A stretch of DNA of 64,000 bases from assembly GCF_016811995.1 (NCBI RefSeq), contig NZ_CP069159.1, positions 3,038,001 through 3,102,000 on the forward strand, written 5' to 3'. Below the pieces are notes generated by a model. The model worked only from the letters and a program-made list of their open reading frames with translations. It had not been told where the DNA came from and made no database searches. The translations under genes were made by a program, and so were the position numbers. The stretch comes from Citrobacter sp. R56. Its GTDB lineage: Bacteria; Pseudomonadota; Gammaproteobacteria; Enterobacterales; Enterobacteriaceae. This document shows, piece after piece, positions 1 to 7,706 of this stretch (the stretch's first letter is position 1; the number at the start of each line of letters is the position of its first letter).

Positions 1-3
1 CTT

Positions 4-21
4 TATCCCCGCAAGGGGATA
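4..21. other. Short hairpin at the window edge
   Basis: TATCCCC, loop GCAA, GGGGATA form a perfect 7-bp stem. It has no T-run and its role is unknown. It lies downstream of the phage terminator on the minus strand. Confidence 0.35.
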
Positions 22-28
22 GGGACGC

Positions 29-51
29 AAAAAAGCCCGCTTATGCGGGCT
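29..51 (-). terminator. Terminator of the phage tail gene
   Basis: Read on the minus strand, AGCCCGC, loop ATAA, GCGGGCT is followed by a run of six T. It lies 7 bases beyond the stop codon of the tail gene at 58, so it is a convincing intrinsic terminator. Confidence 0.75.
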
Positions 52-57
52 GTGGGG

Positions 58-1569
58 TTACTGGCCGATGACGGGTGAATATTTCTTACTGAGGCTTTCC
101 GCCTGGCTTCCGGTGCTTCTGATATCGCCCGCGTTTAATGGGGTGCCTGTGTTGCTGTGCGTATGGCTGGCGGTTTGCTCTGCCAGCTCCTTAACCACAT
201 CCAGCGTGTCCAGCATCAACTGTGCCACGTTTATGCTCTGCGACCCTATCCAGACTACGGGGGCAATGATTTCCTGTTTTACTGCCGCCACGCTCTGGCG
301 TATCTGGCCAATCTTCTCGATCAGGTTTTTACCCGTTGTGACGCTTTTAACTCCGGCAACCTCTGTTTCATCGTTACCGCCGATGCTGGCCACCCGGTTA
401 TTAACTGCCTGGCTGTAATCCCCGGTGCTGATTTGCTGGATTGCCCCGGCCATCAGTCTGGCCGTTCCAACTACAGTTAAACTGTCTGCGGCCTTAATCG
501 TCGTTTCGCGGCTAATCAGCTCCCGGCTCTCAGTGTCCGCTTTGATGGCTCGCGCCATAGAGGTTTCGCTGATGGTCTGGTCTGTCTGCCTTACCCAGTC
601 CCCCGCCTGCGTCACCCGCTGTGATACTTCCGCCCGCTGCTGCTGCAACTGCTCGCCGGGCTGAATATCCGGGAGGCTGGTTCCGTCTGGTACGGTCTGC
701 CGGATAAAGGGCTTATCCGGCCTTCCGCCCGTAAAGCCCACCTCCACCATTGTTCCTTCTGGCGGAAACTGGAACATCCCCGAATCATTACCGGCCATAG
801 GCACAGGCAGCGGAACGGCTGCGTAAACTGGCGTGTTCTGGTCAGGATTCCCGTCCGCGTCCAGCAGTTGAACATCGACGGCATAGCGTGGCCTGAACGG
901 ATCGGAGAAATTGCCGCTTTTCACCGTTTCGCTGGGTGCCACCACCCTGGCGAACTTCGGCACATGTAGCCCCGATGCCAGCTCCGGATAATGGCTTTCA
1001 ATCTGCCGCTGTAACGGTGTTTTTTGCAGTGGCTTTCCGGTTGCCCGGTTGCGTGGTGTCCAGGTGATGGCCATCGTGTCATTGGTCAGATGAACCTTAG
1101 TCACGCGCTCGCCGTTCATTTCCACCCCTGGCCGCAGGCTCTGAATCAGTGGAACAGTCATCGAATTACCACCCGCTGCGCCCTGGCTGAATTCTGCCGC
1201 AATATCGATCGGCCGCCCGGCAAAAAGCGCCTTTTCCGCGCCTCCGATATACACACCACCATCCGGCAGCTGGTACCAGACATAATCAGCAATGCCAAAG
1301 GCTTTACCCAGGTTATCCAGCAACTGATATCCCGTGCCGCTGTGTGCGAAATGAGGGATCGGACGGTCTGAATAATCTGCACCCGGAACGCTGAAAGTTA
1401 ACCCGCTGTGCTCCGTTAACCAGCTGGCCACGCTGCGTAAGGTCGGATGCTGGAATGAGCATGGCCACATACGTTCAAACACGCCAACCAGCTCACGCAC
1501 AAACAGGCGCTGAAACCCATTTTCAGCTGGCTGGGAGCGCTCCACATACCCGGTGAACCAGCGCAGCAC
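58..1569 (-). pseudogene. Phage tail/baseplate spike-like protein, 5' truncated
   Basis: The frame is 503 residues from a GTG at 1569, but it stays open upstream to a stop at 1609-1611, so this GTG is probably not a native start. The N-terminal 200 residues resemble gpD-like baseplate hub proteins. Residues around 215-290 (DPFRPRYAVDVQLLDADG, then MFQFPPEGTMVEVGF) resemble an OB-fold spike of the gpV/gp45 type. The C-terminus carries a SHTHSNTGTP motif common in such proteins. The frame begins exactly where the tail I gene stops matching its family, so I infer a deletion that removed the 5' part. A terminator follows. Family placement is from memory of conserved motifs; function of the remnant is unlikely. 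Confidence 0.6.
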
Positions 1570-1975
1570 CAGATCCGGATATCTGACTATCTGTGACCCG
1601 CACCAGGATCACATCCCAGTCAATCCCCGGCTGGCGCTCCAGTAGCTCCACATAACCAATGCCCAGGCGGTCAAATATATTGATAAAGCCCTCAACCGAA
1701 CCCGCATCACGCGCGTTGATGAAGGCATACGCCACACGCTTGCGGAACAGCTTTAGCGGCTCACCATCAAAGCGGGTAATGTCCCGGTCATAGGCCAGCA
1801 GGTTCAGCAAGGCTGGCGAACAGGTCAGCGGATCAAACTGGTTCAGTGGCCAGGTAATCCACCCGTAAACCTCAGCCCAGAAACGCTGCGCGGTTTTGAG
1901 TAACTTTTGCGGCTCGCCGTTACGCATCCAGGAGGGAAGCACCATCCCGGCCAGCTTTTTCATAAATTCATTCAT
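1523..1975 (-). pseudogene. Phage tail protein I (P2 gpI family), 3' truncated
   Basis: The 150-residue frame begins MNEFMKKLAGMVLPSWM and matches the gpI baseplate wedge family up to about IDWDVILVRVTDSQIS. Family members normally continue with a conserved region ending near a YGRTCRR motif. Here it is replaced by an unrelated 20-residue tail that overlaps the start of the next phage gene in another frame. This indicates a deletion junction at about 1585-1605. The start overlaps the end of the J gene by 8 bases, the usual J-I arrangement in P2-like phages. Confidence 0.65.
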
Positions 1976-2375
1976 TTTCGATTCTCACCACCAGTGACTT
2001 CAGGCGCGGCACATTAAGTTCACTGGTGATATCGTGCAGGGAAAATTCCAGTGATTCAGGTAGCGCAAAGCTTTTATGGATTTCGCGCCCCAGCTGGGAG
2101 AACGAAAACCGCGAATATGGCCACGTCTTCCTTACGTCAAAATCAGCGTTTTCCCGGAAGGCGCAGCGGATCATGTTTTCAATGCCTTCCCGCAAGGCTT
2201 TCGTTTCGTCATCACTTAAATTGCTCAGGTTGCTGACGTACACCGTGACGGCCAGATCGTGAAGCGTTTCTGGCATGGGATAACACTGCATATCATCACC
2301 ATGCCCGTGATGGCCTTGCGTATTGATGTAATCATTAACGGCATCCACGAACGGCGCGGAGACAGCATCCCATCC
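1968..2375 (-). pseudogene. Phage baseplate protein J, C-terminal fragment
   Basis: The frame encodes the C-terminal part of a P2 J/Mu gp47-type baseplate wedge protein: VDAVNDYINTQG followed by LHDLAVTVYVSNLSNLSDDE. It is about 130 residues against roughly 300 or more in intact relatives. The frame is open upstream past the GTG at 2348 into the broken cII gene, so it has no start of its own. The stop overlaps the start of tail I by 8 bases, showing that the native J-I border is preserved. The N-terminal two thirds were lost in the deletion that joined J to cII. Confidence 0.65.
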
Positions 2376-2581
2376 AGTAAACGCGCATCCTCGGTGTAAT
2401 CCGTAATGGCTAAAAGCTCGTCACAGGTTAAACGGTGCGGCTGCGCTGGGTTCAATTTGTTGCGCAGGATCTGCGGCCTCATACCAACGGCTGCGGCCAC
2501 ATCTTCCAGATTGTGTTCAATCGCAAATGCTCGGCAAGCCGCATCAAAGTGCGCATGTTTGGAAGTCTGGTAATCAAACAT
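2350..2581 (-). pseudogene. Phage regulatory protein CII, 3' truncated
   Basis: The protein starts MFDYQTSKHAHFDAACRAFA and continues through VAAAVGMRPQILRNKLNPAQ, the helix-turn-helix region of the 186-type CII (CP76) family that establishes lysogeny or regulates early genes. The family match ends near EDARLLDGML; after that the frame reads out of frame through baseplate J sequence to a stop at 2225. The start codon and about 75 residues are intact, but the roughly 170-residue native length is not reached, so the product is probably inactive. It lies downstream of cox on the same strand. Confidence 0.7.
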
Positions 2582-2611
2582 TGTTTGCCTCTCCCTAATC
2601 CGTAGGATGGA

Positions 2612-2833
2612 TTACGCATTAAGCGAAATGTCACATTCGCTTAAAGCCTGAATGGTGAGCGCGGCCATATTGACTTCAACTAGGCCTTTCTTTTGCTTCC
2701 CCTTCGGCTTGATAGGTAATTTCCCGTATTCGATCAGGTTCCTAGCGGTTTCTTTGTTGGTGCCAGTGCGGCGGCAATACTCGTCTAAGGGCAGGTATGG
2801 TTCCGGGATGATGATTGTAATGTTCGGACGCAT
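2612..2833 (-). CDS. cox: Cox/Apl-like phage regulator
   Basis: A 73-residue protein beginning MRPNITIIIPEPYLPLDEYC. It resembles the small Cox/Apl proteins of P2-like phages, which repress the lysogenic promoter and act as excisionase (recombination directionality factor) with the integrase. The segment DEYCRRTGTNKETARNLIEYGKL is a MerR/excisionase-like winged helix. I chose the ATG at 2833 because TTGGAG lies 8 bases upstream; a longer frame to 2854 lacks that support. It is transcribed divergently from cI, with the shared operator region between them. The gene appears intact. Confidence 0.7.
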   Translation of the reverse strand: MRPNITIIIPEPYLPLDEYCRRTGTNKETARNLIEYGKLPIKPKGKQKKGLVEVNMAALTIQALSECDISLNA

Positions 2834-2965
2834 AAGGCAAACTCCAAGTTTCACCGATACGGCAATATCGGTTTTTGTTAGTCAACATCTACTTGAGAGG
2901 GAAGATTATGTAGATTTTATCTAGATGTCAATTACAGATAGATATTTTCTACATTTGAGCTAACT
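2834..2965. promoter_or_regulatory. Lysis-lysogeny switch region (cox/cI)
   Basis: This 132-bp AT-rich divergent intergenic region should carry the lytic and lysogenic promoters. It contains repeated half-sites: ATGTAGA at 2908-2914, TCTACAT at 2948-2954, an ATCTAGAT palindrome at 2919-2926, and ACATCTAC at 2886-2893. Repeated related motifs in this position are expected for CI and Cox operators. Which protein binds which motif cannot be decided here. Confidence 0.55.
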
Positions 2966-3547
2966 ATGGCAAGATTTAGACTAGACCCCGAAACGGACAG
3001 CGCGCCTGTTTTAGATCGCGTACTGGAAGCCTATGGCTTCACTCAGAAACTTCAGCTAGCAGAACTATTGGGCATTGCCTCCAGTTCCATGTCATCTAGG
3101 TATAAACGTGGTGGTCTTCCAGCCGACATAATGATCAAGTGCATGGCAGAAACTGGCGTTAATCTGGAATGGTTGGCTACCGGACAAGGTAAAAAGTTTG
3201 AAGATGATGAATTAGACATCCTCAGAGTACCTCGGCGTAAAATTGTCGATGGACAGCTTTATGACGCGGGCATCTTGATGCTGGATAAGGTCATGTTCTT
3301 ACAAGGGAAGCCCATTCCTGAAAACCCGGCCTGTATACTTGATGGCTCCAATCAGTACATCGTTGAACAGAGTTTCACAGAGGTTTATGACGATGATTGG
3401 TTAGTCGAAATCGAAGGGAAAACGAGCATTAGAACCCTTACGCGGATTCCAGTACGAAAAGTCAGAGTAAGCGGTGTCGGGATGGCTTTTGATTGTGGAA
3501 TTGATGACATAAAAATCATTGGCCGTGTAGTTCTGACGATTAAATAA
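2966..3547 (+). CDS. cI: Phage repressor CI (186 type)
   Basis: A 193-residue repressor that would maintain lysogeny by silencing the lytic promoter. The N-terminus (residues about 15-65) is a helix-turn-helix domain, with LAELLGIASSSMSSRYKRGG as the recognition region and an aromatic NLEWLATG motif following. The C-terminal half (DDWLVEIEGKTSIRTLTRIP, then CGIDDIKIIGRVV) matches the multimerisation domain of coliphage 186 CI. It lacks the Ser-Lys dyad region of LexA-like repressors, so RecA-driven self-cleavage is not expected. No strong ribosome binding site precedes ATG 2966. The integrase starts 1 base after its stop, so the two are probably co-transcribed. Confidence 0.85.
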   Translation: MARFRLDPETDSAPVLDRVLEAYGFTQKLQLAELLGIASSSMSSRYKRGGLPADIMIKCMAETGVNLEWLATGQGKKFEDDELDILRVPRRKIVDGQLYDAGILMLDKVMFLQGKPIPENPACILDGSNQYIVEQSFTEVYDDDWLVEIEGKTSIRTLTRIPVRKVRVSGVGMAFDCGIDDIKIIGRVVLTIK

Positions 3548-3548
3548 A

Positions 3549-4589
3549 ATGAGTGTTCGTAAACTTTCTACAGGCGAATGGATTGCCGACTTCTATACCG
3601 TCAACCGCAGCAATGGTAAGAACGGGAAGCGTATACGTAAAAAATTTGCCACAAAGGGAGAAGCCTTAGCATTTGAGAACCACACGCTTCAAAAAGTAGA
3701 CAGTGCACCCTGGCTGGGTGAAGGGAAAGACAAACGGACTCTAATCGACCTGATCACAATGTGGTATGAGCGCCACGGCGTAGCCCTGCGTAATGGTCAA
3801 AAGCGTAAAGATGCCATGACCTGGGCAGCGGAGTGCATGGGATTCCCGCTGGCCACAGAGTTTAATGCCCAGCTATTTACAGCATACCGCGCTAAAAGGC
3901 TTGATGGGCATTATGCCCGCACCAACCGTGTTTCTAAGGTTTCACCTAAAACAATGAATCTTGAACACGCTTATTTTCTGGCTGTGTTCAATGAACTGAA
4001 ACGGATCGGTGAATGGTCAGCCCCAAACCCACTGGAGAACGTCAGACAGTACCGCACTGATGAAATTGAAATGGCCTTCCTCACTGCTGAAGAAATTGAT
4101 CGGCTTTTGTTGGAATGCAAGCGCAGTAAAGTGAGTTACTTAGAGTTAGTTGTAAAAATCTGCCTGGCTACTGGGGCAAGGTGGAATGAAGCCGCAACAC
4201 TGAAGAGCTCACAAATTGCTGGCGGCAAAGTAACTTTCGTAAAAACAAAGGGGAAAAGAAACAGAACTATTCCCTTAGATGATGAACTTCTAGCTGAAAT
4301 ACCTGAAACGAAAGGCGCTCTGTTCCCTAAGCCCTGCTATAACGCTTTCCGTTCTGCGTTAGAACGTGCTGGTATTGAATTGCCAGCCGGTCAACTTACC
4401 CACGTACTACGCCATACGTTTGCCAGCCACTTTATGATGAACGGCGGAAATATACTGGTTCTGCAAAAAATCCTCGGCCATGCCGATATCACTATGACAA
4501 TGCGTTATGCGCATTTCGCTCCAAGCCATCTTGAGGACGCTGTGCGACTCAACCCCTTAAAATGTCGCAAAATTGTCGCGACAACTTAG
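3549..4589 (+). CDS. int: Phage integrase, tyrosine recombinase
   Basis: A 346-residue P2/186-family site-specific recombinase that would integrate and excise the prophage. Catalytic residues are all visible: Arg211 (TGARWNE), probable Lys234, His285 and Arg288 (HVLRHTF), His311 (LGHADI) and Tyr320 (MRYAHF). The N-terminal 60 residues are the arm-type DNA-binding domain and residues about 65-160 the core-binding domain. Length is typical for the family. It begins 1 base after cI without its own clear Shine-Dalgarno sequence, suggesting translational coupling. Being intact in an otherwise gutted prophage, it could still act on att sites if both ends survive. Confidence 0.9.
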   Translation: MSVRKLSTGEWIADFYTVNRSNGKNGKRIRKKFATKGEALAFENHTLQKVDSAPWLGEGKDKRTLIDLITMWYERHGVALRNGQKRKDAMTWAAECMGFPLATEFNAQLFTAYRAKRLDGHYARTNRVSKVSPKTMNLEHAYFLAVFNELKRIGEWSAPNPLENVRQYRTDEIEMAFLTAEEIDRLLLECKRSKVSYLELVVKICLATGARWNEAATLKSSQIAGGKVTFVKTKGKRNRTIPLDDELLAEIPETKGALFPKPCYNAFRSALERAGIELPAGQLTHVLRHTFASHFMMNGGNILVLQKILGHADITMTMRYAHFAPSHLEDAVRLNPLKCRKIVATT

Positions 4590-4670
4590 AAACACTGCCA
4601 AATACTAACGATTATTAACCAATGTAACTCATTGATAACATTATAACTTATTGTTTTTTATAGATAGATG
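4590..4670. other. Probable phage-host junction (att region)
   Basis: The interval between the integrase stop and the mntS promoter must contain the phage-chromosome boundary, because int lies next to attP in P2-like phages. It includes an inverted motif, TTGTCGCGACAA, at 4573-4584 overlapping the last codons of int. The core repeat cannot be named without the other prophage end. Confidence 0.4.
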
Positions 4671-4676
4671 ATGCTT

Positions 4677-4698
4677 TATAATATAGCCTGTGCTATAT
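4677..4698 (+). promoter_or_regulatory. mntS promoter -10 and MntR box
   Basis: TATAAT at 4677-4682 is a perfect -10 hexamer. It overlaps the inverted repeat ATATAGC, spacer CTGT, GCTATAT at 4681-4698, which matches the half-sites and 4-base spacing of the E. coli MntR operator. Manganese-bound MntR would thus cover the -10 element and repress mntS. No good -35 is seen at 17 bp. Confidence 0.65.
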
Positions 4699-4757
4699 CT
4701 GTATGTAATACAGTCATCCCTCAAGGATTGATGGGATCGAGAAGTCAGGAGGTTTAT

Positions 4758-4886
4758 ATGAACGAATTCAAGAGGTGCATGCGCGTGTTTAGTCACTCTC
4801 CCTTTAAGGTACGGTTAATGCTGATCTCAATGCTGTGCGATATGATCAACGGCAAACCAGAGCAGGGTAAACCCTCCTCACACTAA
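4758..4886 (+). CDS. mntS: Small protein MntS, manganese homeostasis
   Basis: A 42-residue protein, MNEFKRCMRVFSHSPFKVRL onward, nearly identical to E. coli MntS, whose mRNA was first described as the sRNA RybA. In E. coli it is made when manganese is scarce and raises available intracellular manganese, apparently by inhibiting the exporter MntP. I chose ATG 4758 because AGGAGGT lies just upstream; a longer frame starting at 4668 would run through the promoter. An MntR-type operator precedes it and a hairpin terminator follows. Its expected divergent neighbour mntR is not adjacent, because prophage sequence occupies that place. Confidence 0.92.
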   Translation: MNEFKRCMRVFSHSPFKVRLMLISMLCDMINGKPEQGKPSSH

Positions 4887-4887
4887 C

Positions 4888-4920
4888 GCGGCGTCGCGGT
4901 ACGCCGCATCATTTTCTTCT
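4888..4920 (+). terminator. Terminator of mntS
   Basis: GCGGCGT, loop CGCGGT, ACGCCGC (4888-4907) is followed by ATCATTTTCTTCT. The stem is strong and the T-rich tail is imperfect; it begins 1 base after the mntS stop. Confidence 0.65.
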
Positions 4921-5153
4921 CTCCACTACAGATCATTTTATCGTTTCAGCACAAATACCCCTTCTTTTTGTCTGATTTGCTATCCCCTTCGCAAAACATT
5001 TTCGCTGTAGTAGTTGACCTAAACATGAGCAAGTTCTATCTTCTTGCAGCCCTGCATATATTGCGGCACGCAGATACCCTCTTCACGCACTCTCAGGCAG
5101 GCATTAACCCTTTGCGCCAGGGTAAGCACATGGCGTTTTTGTAATAGTGGCAT

Positions 5154-6737
5154 ATGAATTTAACCCTCAAAGACTCGCTTATTGCCCGCAGCCGGGTCAT
5201 TACCCCGTGGACGGCCTTTTACTTTTTACAATCTTTGCTGATTAACCTCGCACTGGGTTACCCCTTTAGCCTGCTTTATAGCGCAGCCTTTACCTGCATA
5301 TTGCTGCTGCTATGGCGCAGCGCGCCGCGTACGCAAAAGGTATTGGTCGGCGTGTGTTCACTGATCGCCGCAATGTATTTCCCGTTCGGTCAGGCATACG
5401 GTTCGCCCAACTTTAATACCTTGCTGGCGATGCATTCGACCAACGTGGAAGAGTCGGCCGAGATCCTGACGATCTTCCCGTGGTACAACTACCTGGTGGG
5501 CGTCTTCATTTTTGCGCTGGGCGTGATTGCTATTCGCCGCAAAAAAGAGACCGAAAAGAAGCCCTGGAATACGCTCAACAGCCTGTGCCTGCTGTTTAGC
5601 GTCATCACGTTCTTTGTTACCCCCGTACAAAACCTGGCATGGGGCGGCGTCTTTAAACTGAAAGATACGGGTTACCCGGTATTCCGCTTCGTCAAAGACG
5701 TTATCGTCAATAACAATGAAGTGATTGATGAAAAGGCGCGGATGGCGAAACTGGCCGGGATGAAGGACACCTGGACTGTGACGGCGGTCAAACCCAAATA
5801 CCATACCTATGTGGTGGTGATTGGCGAAAGTGCACGCCGGGACGCGCTGGGGGCGTTTGGCGGTCACTGGGATAACACCCCCTTCGCCAGCACGGTCAAC
5901 GGCAATATTTTTATGGATTACGTTGCTGCGAGCGGATCCACACAAAAATCGCTTGGCCTGACGCTTAACCGTGTGGTGGACAATCAACCGCAGTATCAGG
6001 ATAACTTTGTGACGCTGGCCAACCGCGCCGGTTTCCAGACATGGTGGTTCTCTAATCAGGGGCAAATTGGCGAGTACGACACCGCTATCGCCAGTATTGC
6101 GAAACGTGCTGACGAAGTGCATTTCCTGAAAGACGGCAACTTTGAAGCGAACAAAAATGCGCGTGACGAAGCGCTGTTAAAAATGACCGCCCAGGTACTC
6201 GAAACCGAGCATACGCAGCCGCAGCTTATTGTCCTGCATTTAATGGGATCTCATCCGCAAGCCTGCGATCGTACGCAAGGTAAATACGCGGAATTCGTGC
6301 AGTCAAAAGAGACATCCTGCTATCTCTACACCATGACGCAAACTGACGACCTGCTACGCCAGCTGTACGACCAGTTGCGCAATAGCGGCAGCAGTTTCTC
6401 GATGGTCTATTTCTCCGATCACGGTCTGGCGTTTAAAGAGCGCGGAAAAGAGGTGCAATATCTGGCGCATGATGATCAGTTCCAGCAGAACTTCCAGGTG
6501 CCGTTTATGGTGATCTCCAGCGATGATAAAACCCACCGCAAAATCAAAGCGCGCCGTTCCGCTAATGACTTCCTGGGCTTTTTCGCACAATGGACCGGGA
6601 TCAGCACAAAAGAGATCACTACCAAATACCGTTTCATCTCTGAGCAGAAAGCCGGGCCTACCTTCATTACCAACTTCAAATTACAGAAGGTGGATTACAA
6701 CCACCTTGGCACTGACATCTTCGACACCAAATCGTGA
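5154..6737 (+). CDS. opgE: Phosphoethanolamine transferase OpgE
   Basis: A 527-residue inner-membrane enzyme of the EptA/sulfatase superfamily, matching E. coli OpgE (YbiP) in length and sequence. It adds phosphoethanolamine to osmoregulated periplasmic glucans. About four or five membrane helices occupy residues 15-160, followed by a periplasmic alkaline-phosphatase-like domain. Visible active-site elements are Glu225 (VVIGESARRD), the probable nucleophile Thr263 (ASGSTQKS), His362 and His367, and Asp422-His423 (SDHGLAF). It is monocistronic and convergent with ompX across a shared terminator. The 267-bp gap upstream holds the mntS terminator and no other feature I can support. Confidence 0.92.
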   Translation: MNLTLKDSLIARSRVITPWTAFYFLQSLLINLALGYPFSLLYSAAFTCILLLLWRSAPRTQKVLVGVCSLIAAMYFPFGQAYGSPNFNTLLAMHSTNVEESAEILTIFPWYNYLVGVFIFALGVIAIRRKKETEKKPWNTLNSLCLLFSVITFFVTPVQNLAWGGVFKLKDTGYPVFRFVKDVIVNNNEVIDEKARMAKLAGMKDTWTVTAVKPKYHTYVVVIGESARRDALGAFGGHWDNTPFASTVNGNIFMDYVAASGSTQKSLGLTLNRVVDNQPQYQDNFVTLANRAGFQTWWFSNQGQIGEYDTAIASIAKRADEVHFLKDGNFEANKNARDEALLKMTAQVLETEHTQPQLIVLHLMGSHPQACDRTQGKYAEFVQSKETSCYLYTMTQTDDLLRQLYDQLRNSGSSFSMVYFSDHGLAFKERGKEVQYLAHDDQFQQNFQVPFMVISSDDKTHRKIKARRSANDFLGFFAQWTGISTKEITTKYRFISEQKAGPTFITNFKLQKVDYNHLGTDIFDTKS

Positions 6738-6795
6738 TAACCGAACGGGGGGATGAGATATCCCCCCGTCGCTTTCGCCATTTTCAGACAAAAAA

Positions 6796-6822
6796 AATCC
6801 GCCCCAAGAGGCGGATTTTTCA
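6796..6822. terminator. Bidirectional terminator opgE/ompX
   Basis: AATCCGCC, loop CCAAGA, GGCGGATT (6796-6817) is flanked by A-runs on the left and T-runs on the right. It can therefore stop transcripts of both convergent genes. Confidence 0.85.
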
Positions 6823-6836
6823 TATCACCGTAGTGA

Positions 6837-7352
6837 TTAGAAGCGGTAACCAACACCCGCGATCCAGGTACCAACATCAACGCTACGAATACGGCTCTGC
6901 TCGTAGGAGAAGTCCAGAGCAACGTTTTCGATCGGGTTGAACTGAACACCGGCACCGTAGGAGAAACCGTAGTCACTGGTGTCGTGTTTGTCAGTCGGTA
7001 AATTCGTTTCCTGGAATTTACCGTAGCCAACACCCACTACACCGTAGATGCTTGCCCAGTCGTTCAGACGGTAAGCCGGACCAGCGGTGAGGCCGTAATA
7101 CTGGGTTTTGTTGTAATCGCCTGCACTGTTGGTACGACTTTTTTCGGTGTAGGTGAAGGAACCAATTACGCCCAGCGGGTTGTTGTCCTGCTCGTAACGA
7201 TACTTCAGGTTAAAACCGCCCATTTTGTTGGCCTGGCCCTGAGCATCGCTCTGAGCGTAACCACCAGTAACGGTAGAAGTAGCAGCTACAGCAGTACCTG
7301 CGGAGATAGCCAGTACAGCGGCCAGTGCTGAAAGACATGCAATTTTTTTCAT
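6837..7352 (-). CDS. ompX: Outer membrane protein X
   Basis: A 171-residue eight-stranded beta-barrel outer-membrane protein of the OmpX/Ail/Lom family. Residues 1-23 form a signal peptide ending in AVA before ATSTVTGGY. The protein ends in aromatic GVGYRF, the usual BAM recognition signature. I chose ATG 7352, preceded by GAGGTGG; a GTG two codons earlier is in frame but less likely. In E. coli the sRNAs CyaR and MicA act on this translation start, but I did not identify their pairing sites here. It is a single-gene unit. Confidence 0.96.
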   Translation of the reverse strand: MKKIACLSALAAVLAISAGTAVAATSTVTGGYAQSDAQGQANKMGGFNLKYRYEQDNNPLGVIGSFTYTEKSRTNSAGDYNKTQYYGLTAGPAYRLNDWASIYGVVGVGYGKFQETNLPTDKHDTSDYGFSYGAGVQFNPIENVALDFSYEQSRIRSVDVGTWIAGVGYRF

Positions 7353-7706
7353 AACCACCTCAAATGTGCTTCAAGTAAATCCTAAGCTTTAAATATATCA
7401 AATATTGATGAGAAACTCTTTGCGATTCGCGATGTCTAACGAAGCCTTTCATGTAACAGAACGTTTCCAAAGCTCGCTATCCCTTTCAAATAACATCACT
7501 TTTCCGCATGATTGCACCATTATTACGCGCAAAATATGGCACGTTCATCCAGATTAATCCTAATCACGCAGATTATTAATCCATCAACAAACACCCATTT
7601 TACGGATTTTCTGGATTTTTTTTTCAACGAATACTCAACCGCCAGAGGGTTATTTCCTTTACACTCCCCCTTTTACTTTTCTACACACTTATTGACAGGA
7701 GAAAGG
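7353..7706. other. Divergent ompX-rhtA intergenic region
   Basis: This 354-bp AT-rich region carries the 5' leader and promoter of ompX on the minus strand and of rhtA on the plus strand. I see no reading frame with a ribosome binding site, no repeats and no clear named operator. An RNA gene here cannot be excluded by eye. Confidence 0.4.

Larger units (their letters stand above)
1..4650. mobile_element. Decayed P2/186-type prophage (right part)
   Basis: This block contains, right to left, an integrase, a 186-type CI repressor, a Cox-like protein, a truncated cII, a truncated baseplate J gene, a truncated tail I gene and a 5'-truncated tail/baseplate gene. In intact P2-like phages the replication, capsid, lysis and most tail genes lie between cII and the tail block, so most of the phage has been deleted. 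The right edge falls between the integrase stop (4589) and the mntS promoter (about 4677). The left edge is outside the window. No att core can be confirmed because the partner repeat is not visible. Confidence 0.85.

Noticed and set aside
4668-4757. N-terminal extension of mntS by 30 codons
   Set aside because: It would begin within the promoter and MntR box; the AGGAGGT before 4758 defines the start.
5358-6122. 254-codon open frame on the minus strand
   Set aside because: Antisense shadow of opgE, whose sequence matches the known family end to end.
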